A DNA stretch of 64,000 bases, taken from the NCBI GenBank assembly GCA_037043015.1, contig CM073322.1, positions 32,359,864 to 32,423,863 on the forward strand. Direction: 5' to 3'. The translations under genes were made by a program, and so were the position numbers. This DNA comes from Bryum argenteum. Taxonomy: Eukaryota > Streptophyta > Bryopsida > Bryales > Bryaceae. The notes under the pieces are model-generated. The model had not been told where the DNA came from. It was given only the letters and a program-made list of their open reading frames with translations, and did no database searches. Below are positions 43,580 to 53,832 of this stretch, piece after piece (position 1 is the first letter of the stretch; every line of letters begins with the position of its first letter).

Positions 43580-44122
43580 GCTCATCGACTCAAGATAAAT
43601 GGTAGCAATCTCTGGCGAAATCTACGCCTGGAACCTTGGTCACCTCGATGAGCACATTGATAACTGCTGAATCAGCCGGCCAGCAGGGTGTCTCTGTTCA
43701 CGTCGCTCCCTGGCATGTGGCTCGCTGTTGACTTTCTTCACATCGATGTTGGTAATTGATGGGCCCCAACAGGGCTTCCACTGGTTCTATTTTTCTTCGA
43801 GTGTTTCTGGTCCATGCCACTCATGTCAATGAGACTAGTATGTAATGTTACTTGTTAATTCCCACTTGTGCAAGCTCTTGGTGTACTGTGATCCAGGAGC
43901 ATCATGCATGCGCACTCCTCTCCTCTTGATCCGTTCATTCTTACCATCACTGTGACATTCTCGAGCGATTGCTTCCGAACTTGCACGTACTCGCCATCCC
44001 TGCAGCACTCCCAAGTTACTTCTGCATTTGCAAGTTACTCCTATATCACTCTTGCATCACTCTTGTATCACCATGCTCTAAAGAAAACCACTCATGGAGA
44101 ATCGTTTCGAAGACTGGACATT
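43580..44122. other. Intergenic, with two weak copies of a TCGATG...TTGATGG motif
   Basis: CACCTCGATGAGCACATTGATA near 43640 and CACATCGATGTTGGTAATTG near 43739 resemble the start of the 148-bp tandem repeat unit at 34.24 kb (CACCTCGATGAAGGTGCTGA). No gene is supported. Confidence 0.3.
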
Positions 44123-44240
44123 ATGTCAGACCGAGCGAGAATCACGAGAATTGTAAGAACTAAACGCATGAATCCTGTAATGACGAAATGTTCAGTGAAG
44201 GAGTCTCCTCCTTCATTGGCTTTATATAGGGGAAAGACGA
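44123..44240 (-). repeat. Gypsy LTR copy with TATA box
   Basis: Nearly identical to 18039-18155. On the minus strand CCTATATAAAG (about 44220-44230) is a good TATA box, followed by the AGGAGGAGACTCCTTCACT region, as expected of the U3/R part of an LTR. It lies upstream of gag (42011) on the same strand and so fits as the 5' LTR of the interrupted gypsy element. The full LTR extent was not resolved, because only this block is present twice. Confidence 0.6.
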
Positions 44241-45569
44241 CGGTTAGGCCAGCCGCCGCCCAACTGTCACTAACTACCCCCCAGATGTAATCCTGGTCCC
44301 AAGCCTAGTCCTAAGACTAGTCCTAACAGACTAGCTGCAAGCCGAACACGACCAACGGTGTAGGCTCGAGCAATCATGGCAGGAATTGTCGCAAACGAAT
44401 GCCGTTACCCGAGGTGCACACCTAACATGCCATAGATAAGTTTGTCTCTCCTGGAGGCTGTTACACTACCTTGAGCACAAGTCAAGGGAATGCCTTGACA
44501 GCTAACGTAACAACAAGAGAGACAATTCCTTCCGAAACAAGAACGCCGCACACTCGAGAAGCGGACTTCAATAGCAAAGAAAATGGCTTTTTAAGCTACA
44601 TAATGCAGATGGAACAAGAGCAGCTGCCGATCCAAACCAAGAAGTCAGTCAAAGAGGTAGTGAGTGCTTGTCGGCTCGAATCCGCAAGCAAGCGCTCGAA
44701 ATTGGCCGCGAACTAGTTCAAAACAACCTCAAGGTCAAGATTCCTAGCCCGCATGGCAGTAGCCTTTTGCAGCGATGACAACAAACCTCTGCTCTCAACT
44801 GGATCTGGCAGCAATGATGTTACCTTTAATGGAGAAAGATAGAGTAAGAAGAAGTTGGAAGCCGCCTTGTGAAGCAGTTTGGTAGATCATGGAAGACTTG
44901 TTTGGAGGAAAGCTTTAGCTAAGTGGGAGAAGAACCCCGAGCAAGATGAAGGATTGCTTCTCCAATTTTGAGAGAATTGGTGCCACAATAAATTCTCGCA
45001 TAATGGGAGACTAATAGTTCCATTTGGAAGTTTATAGTCACTAGTGAGGAAGTTTGGATAGTTGTAGTTTTATTCACTAACATCCAACTCTTGTTGACTT
45101 ATCACTAACCTTTGGCTAGGGCTTGAGTCCGTAAAGGTTTCTCTTCATTTCTGCCGTATTAAATAAATTAATTATTAATAATAAATAAATAAAAATTTTA
45201 AAAAAATTTTAAAAAAACTTTTCTAACTCAACATCCCAGAGCACATTCCTCTTAACATTTTCAGCTACCCAATCCAAGAGCAGAACTTTCTGAAACTAAG
45301 ATTTGGACGGTTTCTGGTGCACTCAGCTTAGAAAGATGGAGGAGTCCATGAGGCCCACTAACCTGACAAGAGCTGTGCACATCTCAAGAAAGAGCACAAA
45401 ACCATAGAGGGTACCATTATCTGAAGGATGGATGCTGGTGTGACAAAATTGCAAGCAAAGACAATTGCGAGGGAGCCTGATTGTCGACGACTTCACGGCT
45501 TACGGAAAGTGGCACAAAGTACTGATGGGGCCGAGATGTATCCATCCCTTTTCCATCACCAAAGCCACA
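44241..45569 (+). other. Intergenic; one unrecognised 81-codon ORF
   Basis: A plus-strand ORF at 44471-44716 has a charged, Ser/Thr/Lys-rich product with no motif. The following DNA in the same direction has several stops. I cannot tell gene fragment from chance. The rest is AT-rich (AATAAATAAATAA at about 45180). Confidence 0.2.
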
Positions 45570-45910
45570 CTGTGCATGAACTGCAGAAAAAGAAAAAAAA
45601 GAAAAAAAAGAAAAAAAAGAAAAGAAAGAAAAAACAGGGGAAAAAAAAAAAAAAAATAGAAAGAAAGAAAGAAAAATAATAACAGAACAAAACAAAAAGA
45701 AGAACAAAAGAAAAAGAGAAAAAAAGAAAAAGAAAAAACCAGAAAAAAGAAAAACAGAAAAACAGAAAAAAGAAAAAACAGTAAAAAGAGGAAGAAAGAG
45801 AAAACAGGGGAAAAAGGAAAAGAGAGAAAGAAAAACAGAAAAACAGAGAAAAAGAGAAACAGAAGAACAGAGAAAAACAGAAAAACAGAAAAACAGAAAA
45901 ACAGAAAAAC
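45570..45910. repeat. Polypurine (A/G) low-complexity tract, left part
   Basis: About 340 bp of A-rich DNA with GAAA, AGAAA and ACAGAAAA units and almost no T. The copia element is inserted in it; the same kind of sequence resumes at 51270-51435. Minus-strand frames here encode Phe/Leu/Ser runs and are artefacts. Confidence 0.85.
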
Positions 45911-46177
45911 TGACAGTACGTTTTTCACTCGGACTCCATCTCTCGATAAGAGATGAAGCTGCCTACGTACCTTAGGCTCAAAATCACATTATTTCTTCAT
46001 AGCCTAAGGATCAGAGTGATGATACGTAGTTCTGGCTGAGAAGCAACGCGACTCTTCAGAACCTCAACCTTTAAGAGGTACAACCTTAACCTTGAAGAGG
46101 TACGAACTAATGGTATGAAACGGCAACCATATACGCATACGTAGCCAAGCTACATGACCATCGATCATGTCTTGACA
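45911..46177 (-). repeat. Copia 3' LTR
   Basis: 267 bp, TG...CA ends on the element strand. It contains the inverted element CGTACCTTAGGCT / AGCCTAAGGATC near 45973-46012. Bounded outside by AAAAC. Confidence 0.95.
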
Positions 46178-46271
46178 CTCCCCCTCTTGGCGGAGGTGGG
46201 ATGCCAGAAAACCGGTTCTATTTGACCTAATCGTAAAGTATCGTAGTTTTTCAAAATCCTGTCACTAGTCG

Positions 46272-46971
46272 TTATGAACTAAGTTGTTTCTTTTCCTTTC
46301 GGACTTGTGCTAACGATCGCATCTTCATTGACAACATATGCTTGTGGTGGGAAGATGGTGGTAACGTTTTTGTAAACAAATCAGCGATGTTCTCGGCAGA
46401 AGTAATCTTCTCGATGGATATGGTGCCGATTTTTGTTTGCTCAGCAGCATAGAAGATTTTCGGTGTCAAATGCTTCGTATTGTTGGATTTAATGAAACCT
46501 TCTGACATCTGGTGCCGACAGGCGTCATTATCCTCGAAGATCTTCATAGGTTTTATATCAATCTCAAGGTTTGCTAACATTTTTAGGCTTGATGACATAT
46601 TTCGCAGCCAAACAGCTTCCTTGGTGGTGTCAAATAAGGCGATCAATTCAAAGATGATTTGAAGATGTCGCGACTGTGGGTTGTAGCTTCGAACTCCAGG
46701 AGATCGCTAAATCAGCCATAGTAAAAACGTAGCCGGACTGCGACCTTCCTTTCTCAGGAGCCGACAGGTACCCGGCATCTGCATAACCTTTAATCGGTTG
46801 GAAATTTCTTTCAAAAAGAATGCCGTAGTCTCTAGTTCCGTTCAAGTAACGTAGCATATGTTTTACTCCGCGCCAGTGTCGTTTAGTTGGTTCCGCGCTA
46901 TGTCTTGACAATAAATGAGTCGAGAACTTCAGATCTGGTCTTACATTTAGCGATAACCAAGACATTGACAT
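46272..46971 (-). pseudogene. Copia RNase H
   Basis: Two frames (46648-46971 and 46272-46646) together carry DLKFSTHLLSRHSAEPTKRH, MLRYLNGTRDYGILFER, the YADAGYLSAPEKGRSQSGYV block, EAVWLRNMSSSLKML, DNDACRHQMSEGFIKSNNTK and AENIADLFTKTLPPSSHHKH. All are standard copia RNase H segments, in the standard order. A stop or shift lies at about 46647, inside the domain. Confidence 0.85.
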
Positions 46972-48511
46972 TACAAATGTAATATATGGGTACTCAAAGA
47001 GAGTATCTCTTCATTCTCTCGCAATTGACCATACTCATCTTGATCCGTTTTTAGGGTTCTGACCGTTAAAGGTGTGGAGACTGGATGAGCCTCTGACATT
47101 GCGAATTTCTCGAGAAGTCTACTCGTATATGAAGTCATATGCAAGAATACAGAGCCGTCCTCAAAATGCTCTAGTTCCACGCCTAAGCATCTTGGAGTTC
47201 GTCCATAGTCTTTGACTTTGTACTTGTGTTTCATCAGGTCAACAGTTTTCTCGATCACGCCGAGTCAAAGATATTTAAGTCGTCGACATAAATTGCGATA
47301 AGCACGAGGTGCTTTCCTCTGCGGTTCACAAATACACAAGGTGTGTATTTATTTGCTTTAAAACCTTGTTGGATCAAATAATCCGTTAAATTCTGGTACC
47401 ATAGTCGTCCAGACTGTTTCAAGCCATAAATGGCTTTCTGGATTCTTACAACTTGACCCAGTTCTCTCTTTCTCTTCCTAGAGATGGTATTCAGATTTTC
47501 AAGATTGGTAGGATCTGAGGAGGGGGCAAACGTCACACGTTTATGGCCCTTTCCCAAATCCTGCGTTTTCTTGTCAACTAGCTCTGCTTTTTCTCTCTGG
47601 GACTGTCCCGAGTTGCCCATATTCTGCATTGAGCTCTCTTTTGTCGAGTTGATGGATTCTACCCCTTCCGGGAGCTCCATATACATTTCTTTGTCCATCC
47701 TGCCATACAAGTAGGCTGTGACAATATCTAACAGTCTAAATGAGAGTCTTTCCTGCACAGCCAGAGCTATTAGGAATCTGAATGTAATTGAATCCATTAC
47801 TGGGCTGTAGGTGAAATCATAATCAATTCCAAACTGTTGAGTAAAACCCTTCGCAACTAAGCGTGCTTTATAGCGGATTATCTTTCCTTCAGAGTCTCTT
47901 TTCTTTGCAAAAACCCATTTAGAACGAATGGGTTTCATATCAAGTGTCTTAGGCTGCGCCACCCCAAAGACTTGTCTCTCTTTCATTGAATTCATCTCAT
48001 CTTGCATTGCACGTTTCCAGTGCGGCCATTCTACTGATCTCTTTGCTTGTGGAACCGTTTTTGGTATGTCCGGGTTTTCTAAAATAGCATTGACGGTGTG
48101 CACCATCAAGGCTTCATTCTTGCAAATGGTTCGTCTATCCCAGACGTGATCAGTGAGTGCTATATCCGTTGCTTCTTCGAAGCTAGGCTGGTTAGTTGCT
48201 ACTCCCCCTGGACCTTGTGTTACTCCCCCTGTCTCCGGCAATGCCCCCCCAGTAATATGTGTTGCTCTCCCTAAATTCTTTGGCTTATTTTTAGACCCCA
48301 AAGGACGTCCCCTTTTTCGTCGAATTTGAGAGACGTTCGCCGGTGTATTATCTGGTAGTATTCTTCTTTGGAGTGTATTGGACTTGGGTGTAGGGGTTTT
48401 TACAATATCAGTGTGTCGGCAAAAAGCATCGGGTAGCTTGCGAGCAAGTTCTCGCAACCTCGGTGATTCGTTGCACTTCCCCATCGCAATGATAATGCTG
48501 GTTGTCGTCAA
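46971..48511 (-). pseudogene. Copia reverse transcriptase with a long internal insertion
   Basis: The frame 47255-48511 contains HWKRAMQDEMNSMKERQVF, WVFAKKRDSEGKIIRYKARL, FGIDYDFTYSPVMDSITFRF, LLDIVTAYLYGRMDKEMYME, QKAIYGLKQSGRLWYQNL and IAIYVDDLNIF with YVDD. Between MELPEGVE and VVRIQKAIYGLKQ lie about 68 residues that are Ser/Lys/Asn-rich (47456-47660), where copia RTs usually have about ten. The next frame (46971-47258) continues RT. The part before the RT (48300-48500) is basic with a KRGRPLGSKNK AT-hook-like motif. Confidence 0.85.
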
Positions 48512-48985
48512 TTGTCGTTGAATGCCAATTAATGTCTAAAACCGTGGCGGGCAACTTTTCTTTGATTTCCATGAATGGAAAATTTTGTTCATCAAAATGG
48601 CGGTCTAGAAACCTCGCCTAAATAGGTCTCCGCTTTTGGTTCTATATACTTTATTAGGGAATTACCTACGTTTCCAACGTAGATACCCCGCTTCCTCCGA
48701 GGTCCGAACTTTTTCCTTTTTGTGGGGTCAAGCGGCACTTCAACGTAACATCCGAATTTCCTTAAATGTTTTATATCCGGTGCATTTCCGTCGCTAATTG
48801 GTGTGGACTCATCTTATTTCCTGCAGATGGGCGGTATCTAATGAGATCGGCAGATGCATTGCACAGCGGCCCCAGGCCGTTAAAGGTAAGTTAGACTTGA
48901 GTAGCAGAGGACGAGCTATCCATTGTATTCTCCGAATTAAGCTTTCGGCGAGTCCATTCTCAAAATGGACTTCTGTAGTGCTACT

Positions 48986-49438
48986 TCAAGTGTTATACCT
49001 TGTCTTTGTGCGATAATTTTGGAATGTTGTAGACGTAAACTCACCTGCCCCATCAACTCGAATGTGCCTTACACTATTATCTGGAAATCTAACTTGCATC
49101 CTGATTAACTGTATCAACATCTTCGCAAAAGCGTAATTCCTTGTTGACAATAGGTTGACCTCACTCCACCTTGAGGTGGAGTCTATCATCACCATAAAGT
49201 ACCTAAATGGTCCTGATGGTGGTGATATCGGGCCACATATGTCAACCTGAATGCGATTGAGGAAAGGTTCAAGCTCTTTATCTTTTATTTCTTTTGCTTT
49301 GGACGTAGTATGAGTTTGCCCCGAGAGCATGCCAGGCATGACTCGGGTAGCCTTGATGAAATTTTGATGTTTCCCGCTGCCGATTTTAATATATTTTTCA
49401 GCATTCTTGTTGAGGGATGACCCAGGCGGTCGTGCCAA
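48986..49438 (-). pseudogene. Copia integrase core
   Basis: Contains VDICGPISPPSGPFRYFMVM then IDSTSRWSEVNLL, and HIRVDGAGEFTSTTFQNY, giving the D, D and E positions of the rve core. The frame ends early; from 48985 to 48512 no single frame stays open although integrase C-terminal sequence is expected there. It overlaps the protease frame. Confidence 0.8.
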
Positions 49439-50100
49439 AGTCTGCCATCATCAGTGATCTCTCCTGTAAGTGCAATAAACTCGTTGGTTGCTATTTCAAA
49501 TTCGATAAGGCCATTGTCAGTATAATAAAACTTCTCTGCACAATTTCCATGTTCATTCGTAAGGGTCTTGAACCTTTCCCCTTTTGTGAATATGTGTGTG
49601 TTGATCTCATAGCCACTGTTAAACACATCATTCTCGCATAAAACTTGTCTTCTTGCCGTCGGAATAAGAAGAGCTCTTTCAGCATAGATGCGAGTGCCTC
49701 CAGGTAAAATAAACGTAGCTGGTCCTGATCCACGTACAATGAGATTTAAACCACTCATCGAGGCTATCTTATAGTTTTCACGCTGCATCTTTGTGAAGTA
49801 TTTGGCACTTTTAACGACTGTAATTGTCGCTCCTGAATCAAGTAGCATCATGGATCTATTTGTCCGATGTTGGTGTTCAAATCGCATTTGTCTCCTCAAT
49901 GCGAACCTGGTCCAAATAATTATATTCATCTTCATTTTCAATACGTTGCTTTTTATTTTTGTTCTTGTCATTGCTGATTTTCTTAGTGCCTCTCCACGGT
50001 GACAAATTATTTTCTCTTCGGTATTTATCAACAACGTCCTTTGGTGTTCGACAGTCTCGGGCGAAGTGACGTTTCTTGCCACATCTAAAACACTTCCCAA
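49285..50100 (-). pseudogene. Copia protease and GAG-pre-integrase
   Basis: Contains MLLDSGATITVVKSAKYF with the D-S-G protease site, then GGTRIYAERALLIPTARRQV, and the zinc-binding LWHDRLGHPSTRMLKNIL...CLACSRGK (HX..H..CX2C) that begins integrase. It runs past the knuckle frame of gag and overlaps it, as expected for a broken continuous gag-pol. Confidence 0.85.
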
Positions 50101-50933
50101 AGGTTTTTGATTTATTCTTCTTTATATTATCCTCATCTTTCTTACCAGGGGTCACGGATCTCCGAGCCCTCTTCTCTTGTTGTTTCCACGGTTTTCTTCT
50201 TCTGTTTGGAACGTGCTGCTTTTCTCTTGTGTAATTCATTGCAGGTCGCTATAGTCCCAGCAGGTCTTTGTTTTGCCAATTCTTTTGCAACATTGTTGAA
50301 TTTCTCATTCTCAGCCAGGTAAATGAATAGGTCTCTTGAGTTCTTATATTCTCTTGCTAGCAATGACTCTCGAAGTCCCATCCTTTCGGGTCCCATTGTC
50401 GATAATGTCTTGAATATTATGTCTTCTTCTATTACTGGCCTCTTACAATATGCTAGCTTTGCTGTGAGTTTAAATAGCGCTGCTTTATAATCATCAAGTA
50501 GGTCAAAATCCATATGACGAAGACTTAACCATGCTTGCCATGTTTCAGGATATGTAATTTCACGCATGGCTTCAAAGCGGGATTGAATCTCTTCCCATAG
50601 ATCGCAAGGTGTATCATGATGATACATTTGAAGGGCTAGATCGTCTTTAAGTCTTAGACGGATTGCTAAGGTAGCTGTGTCTTTCTGCATTCGATCATAA
50701 TCTGCTTCGGACTTTCCAAAAGTCAATGTGGGATCTTCTTCCTTTGCCTTCCTCCGTCTTTCTACTTCAGCAGGTGTTGGTGGGCGAGTTGTTATACCCT
50801 CTAAGCCTTTACTAGAAAGGTATTGACGCATATTCGTCATCCACATTATGTAATTTGTCCCGTCCTCTTCCAATGGTTTGAAACCTGGTTCTGCAGGTAT
50901 TCTTGCATAGATAGCTTCTGTTTGTAAAGCCAT
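49877..50933 (-). pseudogene. Copia gag with zinc knuckle
   Basis: The first frame (50142-50933, ATG at 50933) begins MALQTEAIYARI and carries the UBN2-type gag region (NYIMWMTNMRQYLSSKGL, DLWEEIQSRFEAM, YKAALFKLTAKLAY). The second frame (49877-50239) overlaps and carries the CX2CX4HX4C knuckle CFRCGKKRHFARDC. A -1/+1 shift near 50150-50240 separates the two halves. In other copia elements gag is one frame, so this is probably a frameshift mutation and not programmed. Confidence 0.85.
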
Positions 50934-51003
50934 CGACTCTCCTTGTTTTTAAATTTCGTTCAAAACTTCTCTTTTTGCTCTGCGGCGAGCAGTGCTGATA
51001 ACG

Positions 51004-51269
51004 TGACAGTACGTTTTCACTCGGACTCCATCTCTCGATAAGAGATGAAGCTGCCTACGTACCTTAGGCTCAAAATCACATTATTTCTTCATAGCCTAAG
51101 GATCAGAGTGATGATACGTAGTTCTGGCTGAGAAGCAACGCGACTCTTCAGAACCTCAACCTTTAAGAGGTACAACCTTAACCTTGAAGAGGTACGAACT
51201 AATGGTATGAAACGGCAACCATATACGCATACGTAGCCAAGCTACATGACCATCGATCATGTCTTGACA
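51004..51269 (-). repeat. Copia 5' LTR
   Basis: 266 bp, nearly identical to the 3' LTR. Downstream on the element strand is CGTTATCAGCACTGCTCGCC, in the position of a primer-binding site. It partly resembles tRNA-Met complement sequences but is not a clear match. Confidence 0.95.
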
Positions 51270-51435
51270 AAAACAGAGAAAGGGAAAAATAAATAAATCA
51301 GAAATACAGAGAAAAAGAAAAACAGAAAAACAGAGAAAAAGAGAAAGGGAAAAAATTAATAAATCAAAAAAACAGAGAAAAAGGAAAAGAAAGAAAGAAA
51401 AGCAGAATACCAGAAAAAGAGGACAAAAAGGAAAA
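51270..51435. repeat. Polypurine (A/G) low-complexity tract, right part
   Basis: Continuation of the tract interrupted by copia, with AGAAAAACAGAGAAA units and two AATAAATCA blocks. Confidence 0.85.
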
Positions 51436-53498
51436 AAGAAAAGTGAAGATAGATAGTTGCACCAATCAACCTTTTTGGACTGCTGCCATTTTATCCCGTC
51501 TCCTTAGAAGTCAGTGGTCGTACCCACCCAAAAGTAGTATTCCGATAGAAAAGACAAGTCTAACAACTGCGGGCACAATTGGAGACACAAAAGAGCATTT
51601 CGAACATGATGTGGTATTGTTTTTTCAAAAGGAAAGGCTGACCAACTCTAGCATGCTTGCCTGCTTGCACGGCCCGGCCGTGGTTTATGAATGCGTTGGA
51701 GTTATGGAGCTCCTCCTTACATGCATCCTTACATGAAGTATGCAACAAACACATGGTTGCAACTTGCTTATTAATTGATTGATGTCATCTTTTTTTTCTT
51801 CCCTTTTCTTATTTATTTAATATCACTTTGGAGTTCAAGAATCTATCCTCTTGTGGTCGTGCAAAATCTTATCTTTCATGGGTGGTGAGTTGGATTGGGT
51901 TGCGCAAGGTGCTTTGGCTATGTCTTTTAGAGCGTCGCTTATGGTCTCCCTGTAGACCGCCCTCCAAACTGCAAATGGCGTGAGCTTTCCCGTGAGCCTT
52001 GAGGTGGGGGAGTGGTTTATGAGAATTTTCCTGCCGGCGAACAACTCTCTCGAAGCGATGGCTTCTCAGACTTCTATTTGATGAGCGAGAAAGTTGTTCA
52101 CGAAAGCGAGGATTTTCACGCCCAAACAAGGGTGTGTCGTTTTTGTGTTACAGGGAGAGCAACAAATCACGGTGAGTGAGGTGAATTTGACGAGACCGGG
52201 AGCTAGTTGGCGTGAGACTGGAAAATGACGTGAGTCTTGGCGATCACGTTGGGGGCAAGAAAACGGAGGTGCTCCCCACAAGAATCGTTCGCGGGCCGCT
52301 GGCCGAGTTGCCCAGTCGATGCTCTTACAACTTGTTTAAAGGCATTTCCAGTTGTGGATGCAAATCTCAACTCTGAAACAAATTTCCGACGCTAGGTAGA
52401 GAATTTGTGCTCCCTAAATTTCGATCAAGGCCATCCATGCTTGCAATGCTTGATCATTGAAGAAGTCACCTCTTTCTTCTTAATTAATTACACCCTTTTT
52501 CGATCTAGAGACTCACGTACAAATACGAGAGACAAGATAAAAATACATGAGGTCATGCAACTCTTCTGTTTGCGGTAATCAGTGACAATGCTCTTATTGG
52601 GTTGGAGTGTGAGGTATTTAGATCTAAAAGCATACCTTAATGTGTAATTTGGCATTGAAAAATATACAAAACCTTGAGTTTTTGGGGGATTTCTAAGTGC
52701 ATACTATGCTTATACTAGGGCAGGTGGAAGATCTTTCTCCACATTGATCACATAAATTTAAATATCATAGTGTGTGAAGTAGGATATTATTTTATTTTAT
52801 TTTGTTTTTTAAAAAATCTTCACTCTACAAAATATGGCTAGGAGGCATTGACTCCACTTGTCTCAAAAATTAGTTCTATTGGGGATTTGTGTTGAAAAAC
52901 TCTTTAGAAATGAAATTTAATAAAACAATGGACGCATGGTAAAAGTACAAAAGATTGATTGAGAGGACTAAACTTTGATTTCTTGATATCTTACTTACCT
53001 TTCTTCGCAAAAGTGAATGTATCTCACATTAATAATAGAGAATGTTTTGTTGTTGGCTTTTCATGAACCATAATGAGCTTTAATTTCTTAGGCTTTGACT
53101 TTATATACACCCAAATCTATTTAGTACTTGGTCTCAACATCTTGGCTTATGTGCAATTCTTGACAAAAACAAATTTGGATTTTTACCATTCTCATACAAC
53201 CTCTTCATACATTTTTATGAAAAGGATATAAATATACGAACACTAGTAAATCAACTGTCCAATACGACTTATTCTACATAACTAGCATAAAAAAAATCTG
53301 GATCATTACAAACAATTTCTCTTCTAGTAGAAGTTGGCCATGTTTTGGGATTCCTTGCATGATACAAAATTGCTAAAATCCTCGATATCAAGATTCTATT
53401 TCTAATCATATGTAATATTGAAGCAACCTCCACAAATCCTATTAATTTTCTTTCAGAATCGGTAGAACATTTCCTCTTTGACTTGTTTCTAGAGTTCC
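51436..53498. other. Intergenic DNA, no supported gene
   Basis: Short frames at 51443-51736 and on the minus strand at 51835-52129 and 52066-52281 have mixed composition but no motif. 51880-52310 is GC-richer than its surroundings and could hold a degraded coding fragment. The rest is AT-rich. Confidence 0.35.
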
Positions 53499-53832
53499 TT
53501 AACCCTTGAACGCCCATGGAGTCTGAAACGTGCAGTCCAAAATTGGATCACAACATCGTTTGGACTTAGGCATCATGAATGAACCAATCAATGATGAGCT
53601 TGCAACCTCCTACAAGGTTATGTACAACCCCAATCTACCTCCCATAACCCAACCACAAAATCACTCATACAAATTGTGATTTGAAATGTAAAATTTCACT
53701 TTTTGGATGCATCATAAGAAGGTGACTAGCTTGACATCAATATATAAGTGAAAAGTTGAGAACTTCAAGAACTACAGAGCAGATTCTCCTAGAAAAAAGC
53801 CCCTTTGACTTGCTTGGGCGCTTAAGGCTTAA
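53499..53832. mobile_element. Possible degenerate TTAA-type element E9 (334 bp)
   Basis: TTAACCCTTGAACGCCCA at the left and, inverted, TTAAGCCTTAAGCGCCCA at the right, with TTAA at both ends. The tips have lost the CCCCTAAA consensus, and the AGATCTTAC block of the other members is not visible, so membership is uncertain. Confidence 0.35.

Larger units (their letters stand above)
45911..51269 (-). mobile_element. Complete Ty1/copia retrotransposon with LTRs and 5-bp TSD
   Basis: LTRs of 267 bp (45911-46177) and 266 bp (51004-51269) differ by one base in a T-run as far as I can compare. They start TGTCAAGACA and end GTACTGTCA on the element strand. The direct duplication AAAAC flanks both outer edges (45906-45910 and 51270-51274). 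Just inside the 3' LTR is the polypurine tract CCAAGAGGGGGAG. Gag, protease, integrase, RT and RNase H lie in copia order on the minus strand. LTR near-identity means recent insertion, yet the coding region has several frameshifts, so this copy was probably mobilised in trans, or the assembly has errors. Confidence 0.95.

Noticed and set aside
45428-45928. Lys-rich (plus) and Phe-rich (minus) ORFs
   Set aside because: Translation of a polypurine low-complexity tract.
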